Source of the DNA: Psettodes erumei | Lineage: Eukaryota > Chordata > Actinopteri > Pleuronectiformes > Psettodidae | DNA: 64,000 nt | Assembly (NCBI GenBank): GCA_016785225.1 | Contig: JAFBJZ010000739.1 | Coordinates: 1-64,000, forward strand | Direction of reading: 5' to 3' | Shown here: one piece after another, positions 11,701-26,419 of the stretch | Layout: each line of letters opens with the position of its first letter | Numbering within the stretch: the first letter of the stretch is position 1 | Notes under the pieces: generated by a model | What the model was told of the DNA's origin: nothing | What the model saw: the letters and a program-made list of their open reading frames with translations, nothing else | The model's database searches: none | Made by a program: the position numbers and the translations under genes

Positions 11701-14700
11701 GACATCACGAACCATCGAGAAGCCACACAGGCCCAGGACGACAACAAGAACCAACCGAGGAAGCATCCGCGCTAAATAAATCATTCTCATAGTCGTAGTC
11801 ATCACTCTCCGGCTAACACGACTTTCTGCACTCCTGGCTTTTGCTGCCTTTGCCGAAACCCTCCAAACCCGCCTTTTTCGGGTAAGAGGAAGGCACTGCG
11901 GGGCAGAGTGCACGTGAATTTGTGAAAGAGAATGCAGCGTCGCTAATGAGGTGGTACACCAATATTTATTTAGGTCTCTCTGTTGCTATGCAGAACAGGT
12001 GCAGCACCAGGGGCAACAATATGTCGGTTTTACAATAGCACGAGTAGTCGGGGGCTTTGTGTTCAAGTCAGACGTTTAAAGTTCAGGTCAAGCGCCGTGA
12101 TGTGCGTGCACGCGAATGTCCGACGCCAGCAGATCCAGTGTCGAAAGCGGGCTGCGGCCGCATGGTTTAAACTGAAGCAAAGCAAGTTCTTTCGCAGAGA
12201 AAGGGAGCTGAAGAGAGGGAGATATTCTTAGCCCCACAGACAGTGACAACGAAGCCCAGATCGAGAATCTCCCCAGGGCGTAGCATTTTGCATGGTGCTT
12301 AGTTATTTATGAGAAATCTTCCAGGGAGTGAATTACAGAGGTCATGTCATTGTGGCACATGCGTGTCTGTGGATACAAGGAAGCACAAAAACTCCCTCAG
12401 ACTGTGCTTGCGCCCAGGTTGTGGCTAGCAGAAGGTATTTGACTGAATTATTATCACGAAGACAATGACTCACTGTCTCTCTGCAGATGGCCATCTGCGG
12501 ATTTTTCTTTGTTACTCTTTCTAGTCACCCTGTCATGTCTTATTCATGGCAAGCGCGTGCTCGGACTAAGGTGGGAACAATGGACTATGAATCCAGTTTG
12601 AACTTATGTGATAACGTTCTGGTTGGTTGTCTGGGTGAATAAATACCATCACGCAGTTTAAAACACGTAATCAACAGAAAGAGAACTCACATCGACTCTG
12701 TCCGTAAGTAAAGAACACAAACATCACGTGCTGATGCGATCCAGCAGACAGATTGGACCGGTGTATTTATTTGAGTTTGAGACTGTGACTGGTGCTAACT
12801 GGCCATCCTCTCCTTTTCTGTCTAATTAAAGTCATGACCGTAAAGTGTGCTGGCTGTTGACATTTGCTTGGTTTGAGCCACTGTGACACGCTGTCAGACA
12901 CACCGTGGACCCTTTCGGCTGCTCAGCATTTTCCCACCAGAGCCCATCTCTCTTTTCCATCTCTCTCCGTCTCTGGCTCTCTTTCTTCTCAGCAAATCTA
13001 ACGACCTGTCACCTGCGTCACTTTATTACCGGGCATGCATACGGACTAAGGCCACGAGCACAGGGACTAGCGCTTTACGAGTTGTCTTAACATTGCAGGA
13101 CATTTAACATGACCAAGCACAAATTCTGGCCGGCTGTCAGGACAGGGGAACGCACTCAGTGACAAAGCAACGAGGTAGGCTTGCACAGTACAAAACACAG
13201 ACACAACAAGAAGGGGATCATTAAACACTCCGACCCTGCAGGTGGTAGAATGCACCATTAATTTAAACCGCAAACTGTTGACTTAGAGAGACCCCGCTGC
13301 TTCCTTCTTATTAGACAGCTAATGAATAGCAACTACAATTTTTGTCTATGCCCACACACGTCAAAAAATAGAGAAACATTGAGGTGAAACTCTACAATTT
13401 TATTGGCCAGTATGGGGGATCGCCTCGCTTGACCACTCATGCTGCAGGAAGAAACGATGAAAATATGAAACATGAACAGGTCCCGGAGTTACCGGAGACA
13501 CGCTGACCCTCCGTCACTGTGGCACAATGACACCCCAAGTGACAGGTAATATGCCATTTTCACCCCAGTCTTGCAACTCTCTGCGGGATGCCTAAATGGT
13601 CTGACATTGTTGACCGTCGAAAGGCCTGCGAAGAACAGGCACCAAAGAAAAGGTGAGAGACTACGGGGTCGGGGGTAAAAGAATGCAGAGAGAGAGGAAA
13701 GCATAACCCGAGGCTAGCCGGTAAACGCATTTAGCAGTACAAACAGAGGAGGGATGGGAAACTGTGCCGGCGGGCTGCTGACTAAACACGGAGCAAAGGG
13801 AGGCGAGGAAAAAGAGGAGAAACAAGAGGAGTGCGGAGGAATAATGTGGGCTGATGAAGACAACCCAGCAGGGATCCTTCGGGGATGAACGCAGCACAGA
13901 GTTTACACCCACGCTGTAAGCATCCCCACTCACTTAAAATCATTTCCTCAAACACACACACACACACACCTCAGTGAGTTTGATTTTCAGCGGTATGCGG
14001 TTGGCTGGATTTACGCTGTGGAGGGCACAGCAGTGACCTGCTCGATTTGGGTCTTATGACCTGCAGCAGTCTTAATGGTCTCATGATACGATGGGAGCTG
14101 AACAATGAAAGCCATGATGGGGAAAAAAAAAATACTTTCGCTTAGCCAAAAACTGCGTAAAGACAACCGATAATCTCCATGAGCCACTCAGTCTTTTACC
14201 TGGTAGGAAATAATGTGGAATCGCTTACCGTGCGTTATGTTGCAAGTAAAAAAGGCGGCAGGGAAAATACGAATTTGAGAACAGTAGGCAGTTGCAGCAA
14301 GCGTCTTGCCTCATAAGAACCGAGAACCTGTAAATTCCTCTCTGGCTGTAACAGGATAAGAGGATGGTGAAATGATAGAAGCTGACATCCGGAGGTGTGA
14401 AGAAACTGTGTTCATGTGCGTGTCATGTGTGAGGTACTGTATGTCACTGCTAGACTAGCCTGAGTCCTTCACACATACTTAATGTATAAGGTGAAAACAT
14501 GTATGTTGGAACTGTGAATTCCTCTCCGACAGAAGAGGAGCGATGCGTCACCCTCGAGTGATACTAGGGGGCGTGTGCTGTCCATGCATGCGGAAGCGGG
14601 TGTGTGTCGGTGCGACACGAAACGTGTACACATCTTCTTTGTGGCTTTTCGGGTGTGCATGTACCCGCGTGTACTTTTCAAGTGCGTGCGTCCTTACCTT

Positions 14701-17352
14701 GTTCGGCTGCCCGAAGAAGGGATTGCCGGCGCAGCGCTGGTTGATGACGTCTCTGATCAGGTGTTTCTGGCCGTTGTAGGTGGTGAGGATGCTGATGCGG
14801 TCAGCAGGGTAGCCCAGCAGACGCATGTACATGTACAGGGCCACGGAATACTCTGCCTCTGCCAGGTTCTTTACAGGAGGAGAGAGAAAAAGAGTGCCTG
14901 AGTTTATACAATATTATTCTTTTTTGGAATTCTGACCACAATAAACTGTGTTCTCCATCAATACATTTTTTTTCTCGTGAATTAAAGCACTAAGCATACA
15001 AATGGGTCTCTCTTCCCATCAGTGCATCCAGGCTGTCTGCTTCGTCTGACACCTTGATCCTCTCGCTCTCCTGTAACAACTTGCTCTGGCCCTTTCTCGC
15101 CTGTCAAGTGTTTAACTTTCCAGCCAGATAACGGCCCACTCATTCGTGCATGAGTAGCCATCTGATTTGGGCTGGAATTAATTGCCTCAGACAGAGCTCC
15201 ACACCACCACAAGCCGGGCTGGGACAAAATGTCCCATTCGAGGATCCCTGGCATAGAAGTGCGGAGGGTGAATAGCATATTTCTACTGTGGCTTTGATAT
15301 TCATTATGCGGGGGAACAGCTAATTGTGTTTTCAGGAGAGTGACGAGAAGGCTGCATCATTAAAAGTTTCGTTAGTCAGTCTGACGTTAGAATGCTACCA
15401 CGATGCACTGTTGATATGACCAAATTTCTATTTGAACAGGGAAAGGTAAGATTTTTCTAAAAACAAACAAACAAACAAAAAAAAAACAAATGTCACAGGA
15501 GCAGCAGTGATGTTACAAATACACAAACTGTATGTACACTTTTCCATTAAAGTGAAAGGGAAAGTTGTCTTAGACGTGAAGCCCACTGTTCATATCATAC
15601 AAACACTGTCCTAAACATGTAAATGTGCAAACACAGTTATTTACAGTATCTCTCATTCCCATTTCCACATCTCAAAACACCCTAGGACTACGTCACGAGA
15701 CTTTGTCCTCCAAAGGTGAGAAAATGTATACGGCCTATATATCATACATCATTTACCCTACTTTACGATCCACAAATTCCTGGGCGTGCGCGTGTGCATC
15801 CTGGCTCCAAGGCTACACTCTGCCCTTCGAATGTGACCAAAAAAAGAGGCAACAACATGCATTATTCATGCAGTCTCAATTAAGCCAGGACGGCAGCCTC
15901 ACATCTTTGATAATAATTTATGCAGTTTCATCAACAGTTCCTCGTCCAGCTGCACCGGAGTCAACACTTCAAAAAACAGTGACAGCCTTTGTTCTTCTTC
16001 CCCCCATTACCTATCTCCACGTGGCACAATATTCATGTCTTTAACAACTACGCCATGATATTTTATTCAAGTTGTGAACATATGAGCTGTCATGTCCTGT
16101 TTCAACATCGGGAGTACAAAATATTAGGGTAGCGAAGGCACCGCTTCATTCAAGATTTCAAATTCAAGGCTGTTCTTTCTGTCAAGCTCTTTTTTCTTAG
16201 TTAAGCATCTGACTGCATTAAAAAACACTCATGCGGTTGCTTTACAGTTTGGTTGTGGAGAAAAAAAAAAAAAGATCACAAGAACCATTACATATGCATG
16301 AATCCCACACACATACACACAGACACACAAACACACAAGGAGTAATATCTAAGTAGACATCTGGCTGGCATTTTCAGCTTTCCCTACCTCATGTGCATGT
16401 TTAACATAAATGTGATCTAATGCCCTGACACCCCAGAGAACTTGGTAACCATAACAACAAGGTCAGATCCAGCCCCTTCATGAGGAATGTGGAGGATGGA
16501 GAGTCGAAATAGGGATAGAGTACAGACAAATGCAAAAGAGGCAATAAAATGTATAAATCTTGACTACCAAAGAGTATAGCCCACCATACCATTTGCTCTT
16601 ACGCAATTTAAAATGCAGCTCACGAAGCAGAAAAACCTAAAGTGGATAAAGCCTTTTCCTAACAACAGAAAGATGTGGATTTAGATAAGCATCTTCTCTG
16701 TATGAGAACTTCAGAGGTACTATCGATGGGCTGAGACTCAATATGGAAAGTGCTACAGCAAATGAGCCGAAGAAGCAGGAACAGACCTTTGGACTGCGTT
16801 TGCGTGTAAGACTGGTGTGTGCAGTTCCTGCGTAAGGGGCTCTGCAGTGTTTGTTCAGCTGTGACAGGCGTTCAGCATGCGCTGAACGCAATTGCTTCTC
16901 CAGTGTCCAATTTATCTCTTCTGGTTCCTAGAAAAGTGCCCGTCTGTGTGTGTGTGTACGTGTTTGTAATGAGTGATACTGCTTATTCCCTTGAGGGGCC
17001 GGCAAAGCAGCAACAGGCAAATGGAGTTGAGGTTCATGTGACCCGGTGCCTCGAGAAGTGCACATGGTCTGGATTTACGAACAATGAGAAGCCTCATGGA
17101 CGCGAATGTGCACAACGTTTGTTCGGTGCTGCACCAGCAAGAAGCAATGTGACCTGTTCCCGGGCCAGTAGCTTATAAACGCACTCAGGTCTTAAGTTAT
17201 TTTCTGTTCTAATAAATAGGCAATAGATTTTGGGCTCCTGTGCTGCCAAAGTAAACATTATTTTCTACACAACCCAATCATCCCCATCCCCAGCTCACAG
17301 ACATGTCTTGAGTGTCTCAGCAATGTCGCAATGAAACACAATCTGGGTGCAT

Positions 17353-17392
<40 letters not shown>

Positions 17393-20300
17393 GGGGGGCA
17401 CCCACCAGTGTGTGCTGGGCAGCCAGTGTTTGCTGCAGACCAAGCCGGGTGAATTATATATCATATGTACTGGTGGCTAAACCATTAAATTTTAAAAATG
17501 AATCAACTGCTGTGAAGCGACCAATTCAGAGGAAATGGAGGCTGTGGGTGGGGGGTTGGTTCTCTGCTCTGATGGAACTAAGGCTGCACGAGTGTGTGTC
17601 TGTGTAAAGGAGTGAATAAATCGTGCTTGGAAACTGCCGTACATTCTGTAACATGAACTACTTTGTGTACAAGTGTGCTACAGATACACTGAATACTGCT
17701 AATACGGTTATGTACTGGGTGATCGTAGTTAAGCAACCTGAAGTAATTCACGCAGGATATGAAAACATTTTTTTTTACTGGAGAGTGTGTATTACTGACC
17801 TGGTAGAAGTAAGGGTTGGGCTCAGACTCTCCCACCCCGTTGAAGTCCTCCACGTTAACTAGCTGGAAGTCAAAGGTTAGGCCAGGGTTGGGAACCTGGA
17901 ACTCCGGCAGTTGCTGGACATGAGGCAGGTTCCCCAGGTGTTTGTAGCGCCAGTTGTACAGATTACACAGGCTGTAGGGACGGGGACACCGAAACACAAG
18001 ACACACTGTTACTCTATTCCCAAGTGGGTGGGGGGGGGCATCGCCAACCACTAACATGCTGCCTCCATCCTCTATTGCAGTGTTCTGCTAAAGTGACCCA
18101 CCTCGCCCGTGCACGGCCCTGCGCGTCCAGATCGATGGTGGGCACTCCCAGACGCACGAATCGGGTGAAGAGGGACTGCTCCATGTTGGAGTACTTCTGG
18201 AAGGCCATGTTCTTGATGACAGGGGGCAACTGGTGGTGGTCCCCAATCATGATCCAACGCTTCAGCCTGCTGTAGCCATCCTCTGGGTTCTGTGGAGACG
18301 GACAAAATAAGTCGTATGGACAACTGTGACCACTGATACTCATGCAGTTGGTCAGTGTCAGACTAATACAATGATAAAATGCCATGACTTATCTTTAAAA
18401 GCAGCTCTGGTAGCTGTATGAATTAATATATTACCTGTTAGGTCTAACCTATGTCCTTGTGTATAATCACTACAGCTATGTGATCCACCTTTATCCAATT
18501 TCATATTTGTCCTGACAATATAATGTACAGTACATCAACAACATTAAAGGACCAGTGTGTTTAGGGGATTTAGGGGCATCTAGTGGTGACGTTGTAGATT
18601 GCAACGAACTGAATACTCCTCCCCTCACCCCTCCCTTTTTAAGCATGTTGGAGAACCGAGACTGGCCTTCAGGGAATGTAAAAAAAAAAAACCCCAAAAC
18701 AAAACACAAAAGGTCGTCTCTGGAGCACGTGATTGGCTTGTCCAAACTGGGCAACATGGCGGGCTCCGTGGAAAAGGACCCACTCCCTATGTAAATATGA
18801 GGTTGATTCTACACAAAGGAAAGCAATCATTTTTACTTTAAGGTAATTACGGTATATACTAATGGCAACATAACTCTGAACATTAAATTCTATTTCTGAC
18901 AACATATCTTAAAAGAAATTCCACACACTGCTCCTTTAAGGCCCAGGAAGGCAGTGAAGCATGAAGGTCCACAAGAACCTGTATTTCACTCATGTCGACA
19001 TCAAACTGCTAGATTTTGTTAGTTAGATGTGTTTTATTTGGGTCTTGACCTCAGTCAAATCTGATATGAGCTTGGTAAGTCAAGAGCTGATTTAATCAGT
19101 GAAATCAGTGATGAGAGATGAACAGCTGGATAATGACAGGGGAGGAAGAGGAATAAACAGTTTAACTGTGATGTATACCTGGCAGAGGGCTCTGGCTACG
19201 GCTCACGAGAGCAAGAGATAAAGAGAGCTCTGGTGAAGTTGTAGGATGGGCTGATGTGCTTAATGATCTCATCTGTAAACAGACATCAGCGCTATCTCGG
19301 ACAATTAGGCACAACTACCGAAGACAAGCACCATTAATGTGTTTGGAGCCCATCAGTCAGACCTTAACGCAGAAATTCAGGTAGTGGGGAACTGAGTTAA
19401 CGATTAAACTGCACTTGATGCAGGCATTTACGGTACCTAGGGACTGGCAGTGAATTTCCAGGCAGGGCACAGGTCTAGACCGGTCTTATTTATAAGCATG
19501 CACATATTGCATCAGGAGACACTTACCTGTAACAACAGAGGGATGAAGGTCTCGATCTCAAGAATCTGGGCAGCTTCTTCCATCAGGATGTTGTCATACT
19601 AATGAAGATAATCATCGATTTAACACAAATTCTTAAAGTAATTACAGCAAACACAAACTTAACTAGGCCATCACGTCTTCGTAAGCAACTGAGAAGAGTC
19701 TACCTTAAATCCCAGCTCCACCAGGTCATGACGTTTGAGTGCAGCATGTGTACAGGTCATGGCGATGATTTTGGCTTCCTTCACAAGCAGATACTTGGAG
19801 CGGTCCAGTCCACTCCTCAGCAGCTCAAAGGCCCGAAACTCCTTCCAGGGTGGACAAGTGAAAAGGCGAGTGTCAGACAAGCGGCACAGAAAAAGTTGAA
19901 TACGACAAGCATGACTCAGAACTAATGGCAGAGACAACTCAAGTGAAACCACAGCCTCCCATAATGAACTGAAAACCACTTTTAGAAGACCTCTCAAGTT
20001 AGATACCTATCATGTGCTCGTCTGTTTGTGAATGCAGGTCTTGTTTTTGATTTTATTGCACTCTGAGGCTCTGAGGGGGAAATGTTAATGGTTTTTGGAA
20101 GGCAGCAGTGACAAAATGATGGATGATTGCTCTGAAAGAAGATGGATAAGAGGATTATCTAATGTAGTTTGGTAGGAAAAAAAGGCACAGTTCAATATTC
20201 TGAAACACATCAGAAACATTGTTGTTGTTCACCCGCATTTGATAAATGTAGGTGTTTGGAAAACATAAGAACTGGCACTCTAATGGCTCCAACTGCTGCT

Positions 20301-20652
20301 GGTATTCCAAGGAGATATCACCTAATTTGAAACTACAGTCAGAATTGATGATTAATGATTAGTGGCCAGCAACCCAGCCTGCTTTTTAATGAAACATATC
20401 ATTAACAGAGTCCCTCTGCTTTCTATGCGCATTAAGACTCTCCTCTTCTCCCATGATCCAGCGGCAAAGAGACCAGCCAGGCACCGGGCTGTTCTGCGGA
20501 GTACGCTTGGTGTAGTTTGCTGTTCAATAACTGCCGCTCGAGGAGCACTTTAGCATGGATTTCCTTACATGGCTTCTACTGGAATGGAACATTTAGGACC
20601 AAGTTTTAGGGAACAAATATGAATCAGTTCACTTCAGAAAGCTGATATCATG

Positions 20653-20688
<36 letters not shown>

Positions 20689-23600
20689 GGGTTAAACAGG
20701 CGAGCTATTTTCAGCCTGCCACACTAGCTGTGTAGGGGCAGCAAAGGGAGAGAGGGAGGGAGGATGGGAGGAACAGACTCGGACAGCCCTGGGGTATGAA
20801 TATTTGATGTGTTACTATTTCAGCATTAATATTAAACCAATCAAAACATGCAATATTGATTAGACCTATTTTTAACCCCTGGGTCTCCAGAGCCGTCGAA
20901 GAGTGAAATCAAGATGGTAAAGATTCAAGGACACTGAGGGGGAAAAAATATAACCCAAAGAAGTAACCAACGGTAAGGATGTGCTGGGACTGCAGGGGAG
21001 GAAACATGAGACGTCTGCAGAGAAGAGTCTCAGGAGGCAAAGTGTGTCCCTGTCTTTCTGTCTGTCGAGCAATAAATTCTCAGGATATACCTATGACAGC
21101 TTATTCCAAACCGCTTTTACATTTGCAAAGGCAGACAGATAAGCAAATTCAGCAGGATGTTGCTTTCCCCACCCTGCACCGCAGACAGCAATACCTCTTA
21201 ATGGGTGTACAGATTTCACTGCAGCATGGGTGAGGCTGAGGGAGGAGGGAGAGGTGCGGTGATGCAGCGATACAGAGGCCAGCCAGATAAATCAAGGTCA
21301 CCACACGTGTTGGGATATTACCTCCAGCCAATAACTTCTTTATTGCTTTTCGGAGACCTTCTTGGTGTTCCCATAAATCTGAAATGTTATTGTTATCCCT
21401 ATAAAAAAAATACTCGATGGGCTGTGGAGGGATGATAACACATCTTCAGCTGCGTGCTTGTGAGTGTGAAAAAGAGTGACAGAGTGTGTAAAAAAAAAAA
21501 AAGATAAGTTGTAATAGCCTCCCTTATGCTGCCGTGTTGCTTATATATTCTAGAGATTCAGCAAACATGCCCAACATCTACCCGTATACGTCGCGAGCAC
21601 GGTTAGGTGTTTTACATAAGGGGTTGCTCTTTCAGCTGAGGCAAAGAGACAGGTGTTGACTAAAACTGAGAGTGGCAGGAGAGCTACTCATAAGCAGACG
21701 CAGCCACAACGAGGCAGTCACTGTCTGACCAATTACTGTTAATCTAGAACAACCTGTCACCGTGGCGGCGCGGCGAGGCCCAGTTACTTGTGCACGGGGG
21801 TATGTTCCAACACCTGGACACGCAGCTGGCAAACGATCTGCGAGCCGCATCAAACACAGCGGATGCGGTGTGTGTGAGTTTGAGTCGAAAAAAAGAAAGA
21901 ACGTGCACCTTTGATTTGTCACCGACTGTGCCTTAATGCGTGCTTCTGTGCGTTTCATTTGCTGCTGTGCCTTTTAATGTAAAGGGTGTTGAATTTAATT
22001 GCAATGACGCGTGCTCCATAAATAAAATTGCCTTATTTGACTCAAGTAACCTCTTTGCTGTACATCCCACTGGGTATTGCACAGTGTGTGTGTCCTTCTT
22101 ACTTCCAGCTGGGTAAATATTTTCTTGATGTGGCGGTAGCAGCCCTCAGCGATGTCCATGTCCTCCTCATACGACCGGCCCTTGAAAACCGGCTGGGGGG
22201 CGTTGGAGAAGTACTTGTGGAAGGGGAAGTGTGCAGCCACAGCCGCCACCTCCACCTTCTTGCCCTGTTTGGGCCTGACTTTGCTCATGTACTCTTCCCA
22301 GCGGGAGATCACCTGCAACGGGCAGAGAGAGCAGACACATGGTATGACACCCTCTGAATGTAGCCCCGGCCCACAGGAGTGATATTCTGTGTTCAGTATC
22401 ACCTGCAGAGTATCACACATCCTTGAATAGACCCTTTCCAAATGGATCTCACTGTTCTGGCAGTTTTGTAAGTGCTTGAAAGGTGCAGGGCGTTGATATG
22501 CACGACTGCCGCTACTGAAATTACATTTCATGAAAAAACTGCACCACGGTACTGAGTTGTTATAGTTAGTAGAAACTCACTAAAAACTGCACGAGCTGGT
22601 CGGACGAGGTTTAGTGTACCGCTGGATTAGCGCACACACACACACACACACAGGGTGCTGCGCAGCTCTGCCCAGCCTAAATGCTGCTTCCTGTGTTATT
22701 TTTAATCATTATTCCACCATAGCTAAAAGCACATTACACACAAATGAACAAATTAGAACAGATAGCCTCACCCTTGCAGAGGTGCCCCCGCTGAGCACCT
22801 AATAAACCAGCTTCAACCAAACAGCAGGGTAGCCTGGTTCTATAAATACCCTTGTGAAATAACAACTGTAAGGATAACGTTAATGAGTCTGCTGGAGGAC
22901 TCGGTGTAATTGTGTGTTAAGCATCCGTCTGTACGCACTATTAAGACTACCATCGAAACCTTAAGCACGTCTACTTATACACTGTTATCGTTGATCAGTG
23001 ACAGAGAAGTCTGCCCGTGGTCACAGATTCACCACGCTAACAACTTCTTGACATTCACATCTTCAAATGTCACAGAGCTCCACCGAAGGCTAGTTTTCAG
23101 AGCTGGAATAAAAAAAAAAGACAGGAGCTCAGCTAAAATGAAGTGTGGGTTGAGAATGTAATCTCCATGCAGCATCAAATTAAAAGGGAACCACAGTGTG
23201 TGTGTGTGTGTGTGTGGGCGCAAGCAGGAGAAAGGCCACTTGGAGACTGTCTGATCACAGCAGCCACAACATGCTGAAGTTCTGACTCGTGAGCGCTCAA
23301 TAGTCATTACTACATTATTGCACTGAATCAGTAGTCAAGGGTCAGGCAGCATGATCTTCAACCTCAGCCTTCATTTCAATCTCTGTGGAGTTTTGTGGCC
23401 ACGTCTTGCACAGTTGTGCAAGACGGTGATAAAATCCGTCCGCGGACAGACATATTGCACGAACACCTGCCAAAGTACTCAAACCCGCCTCTGTTGGAGT
23501 TCCTGCTACAGTTGGTGTCTCCAGGGCCACATTTTGCTAAGATGACACACACACATACGGACTCACACTGTGAAAACAATACCAGCCCCGCTGTTACGGC

Positions 23601-26358
23601 CAGCAAAAATGGCAGCATGAACACTTTTATAAACTCTGACCCTGGTGCTCAGGTAACAGCCGTGGTATTTTTTATGGCTTTGACTCGCCAACTATCTGCA
23701 ATAAGACGCAGAGAAATGATCACCTCTAAAAACTATGTCACTGGCATCTTTGCACTGGTTATACATGTCTCGCATTACTGTAGTGAGGTGATGCGATACT
23801 TGACTGGCAGTTTGTCGTTCTTCAGAAAAAGAAAAGGCTGAAAATAAGCTTGAGCTTTCCGTGAAATCGAATACAACAGCTACACCTTGCACTTCTTTAT
23901 GTTACAAATGCTTATAACGTCTATTTTGGAGCCCTCCTTGTGAAGCATGACAATGCAAGTAAGTAATTGTCTGCAGTGGCATTCTTCCTGCAGCCCAGGA
24001 GGACAGTGATAATTAGGTGACAAGAATAAATGGCGAGGGCTGACACTGTTTCTAGGTATTTGCAGTCTCGGCAGAAAGAGCAGCAAGTCTGGGGAATGGA
24101 AACTTCAATATTGTCTGGGTTTGATTGGCAGGAATATGTCTGAGGAGCAGGACACAGGATACAGAAATCCATTCTAATTAATTCTGCAAAAATATCTTCT
24201 GAATCCCCCTAACACACACTCTCTCCTCCTCTATAAATCAATATCAATGTCCAAACACAAATTTCAAGGATGTTTAGTGGCTTAATAGTAGGATGGAGAA
24301 GAGTGGCGGCCTGTAAAAAAAAAATTCCAGCCTTTTGAAAGATTTATTTTGCAAAATCTTCATGCAAACTGTAAAATCAGAGGCCTATCATATGCGGTGG
24401 TTCATGAGTGGCTCATGACTCATCAATCACATTGTGCATTTTCTTCCTCTGCACATAAGAAAAGACACATACACATGTAGTTACGTTCTTACCTGGTAGA
24501 GGTAAAAATGTCCAGCAGTCTCACAGGTGTAAGAAACATCTCCTGGGACATCCAGGCTCTCCTGTAACCTGCCCACCTCTCTGAGGAGCTCCAGCCTTCT
24601 GGCAAGCACATAGTTCACCCTGCCGTATCTGGAGACAGGCAGCACAGTATAGTTAGAGGACAATCTAAATAGTTATCCTTTTTGTATAAAGACAGACAGA
24701 CAGTTAAAATTGTTGTTCTAACCTGAACAGAGATTTCTGACAAACAACAGCATGGGACAAGTAAAAGTTTATCCTCTAACTGTGGATTCAGCCTCTGATC
24801 TGATCTGGATCACTTCCCTACACTGAACCAGACTAGTTATTATGAATTGATTAATAGAGCGGAGTTGATCCTAATCTGAAGGTTGTTGTGTGATTGTTAA
24901 GTCGATTTTGTGGAGCTCCAGTAGTAATTGCCTTTATTGTGTTTCAGAGTGCGCAGGAGCTCAAAGTCTGGTAACCTTGGAACATACAGAGCAAAATATA
25001 TTGTAAATATGAAATGAAGGGCGACGATGGCGGTCCCCAACTGTGCACAAGGTTTGTATATGTTCTGGCATGCATCCTATTGTGCAGCTAAACAAAACTG
25101 CTTAAAAGTAATTAACAGGTGGCAACGAGACAGGCAGTGCAGGCAGACAGGAAGTGGGAGGGGTCGCAGGGTAATACTAGAGGTGAACTCTATTTTTAGA
25201 CCCTGGGCTAAGAGTCTCAGACAGCAGATGACTCGAAGACGACCTGAATAAAATTAGATCAAAATATGGGGTGACCTTGCTTCCCAGGTCGACAGATCTG
25301 TAATGCATTCAGCTACTCTCAGAGACAAACCCGAAACAGACGCACAGGTGTGAACAACAGCCTTCATTTCTTGACAATGTTATATATATATATTTAAATC
25401 CAATAAAAGTAAAAAAACAAAACAGCAGCAACTGTGCTTGAACCTGGACACGAGTGCCGATTTGAATAAATCTGGGGTACAAATGGAGACTGTCAACAAC
25501 TAACGGTAAATGCAATCTCCCCTACGCTCCACTCTCAAAATCTCATTACAAACAACACCAAAATTCATCACGAAATGCAGGGTGGCGTTGTTAATTGATA
25601 GTGCTGCAGCTCTCTCTCTGTTAGGCACTCGGAGGAGCGCTACCTTCCATTCTTCATCTCTCATATAGCGTTAATTAAAACTCTCCGGCTCTTTCCTCTT
25701 GCTGATGTCAGTGGGGTAGGAGGAGTGTGGAGTCTGCATGTTGTTCAGAGGCAGCCAGGCAGGCGGGAACATATTAAGTGCTGTTAGCCAAAGCTCATTC
25801 TTTTTTATCTGTGTTGCTGCATAATTTAACAACGGAACAGACCCGCCTCCGTGTGCAGACCCCCGGTGCCCGTACAACGCTACTCATACTAAAATCATAT
25901 AATAACACAGAGCAGCGGAGTTTCACGCAGGGTGCAGTGAATTAGTGATATACACAACCCTTTCCTCCCTCCTCTGGAATTGTTGCTAAGAGATGAGGTG
26001 CAATTTGCTCAGTGCCACAGATGGATAAGGTGGTAATTAACAACGTAGGCTATAAGGGAACTTTAAATAGTAACAGCATAAAAACTTAATAATATTCAGT
26101 GACACTGAGCTAGTTATATTTGCAGACAGAATTGTGAGTAAAAAAAAAAGAAAAAAAGAGAAGGTTCTAGCTGATTCATCTAATCATGGTGTTAAGTAGC
26201 CGCAGTCATGTAGAGGTAAATGTTTTGGGTATCGTGAGATAATCTCTTTTTCTCAAGTCTGTCATGAGTGCTTAAAGTGCACTGCCCCCGACACCTTCTC
26301 TTTTCCCATCTCACTATGTCTCAGTAGTGAGGACTGAGTCACTATCCTTCAAGGCATA

Positions 26359-26419
<61 letters not shown>

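Larger units (their letters stand above)
5703..17799. other. AQR introns between exons 35 and 30
   Basis: Five introns of 489, 1283, 2456, 4395 and 2931 nt lie between the exons listed in this interval. They hold a GGA run (9219-9240), a CA run (13952-13969), a TG-plus-G run (17354-17398) and several poly-G or poly-A stretches. The many open frames are short, overlapping and without family character. I see no nested gene, tRNA or snoRNA. Confidence 0.7.

Noticed and set aside
14560..14585. CTCF-like AGGGGGCG core
   Set aside because: Lacks the conserved CCA half of the motif; too weak to list.
15625..16044. 139-residue plus-strand open frame
   Set aside because: Intronic antisense frame with no family character.
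23395..23841. 148-residue plus-strand open frame
   Set aside because: Intronic, antisense to AQR, no recognisable domain, ordinary composition.
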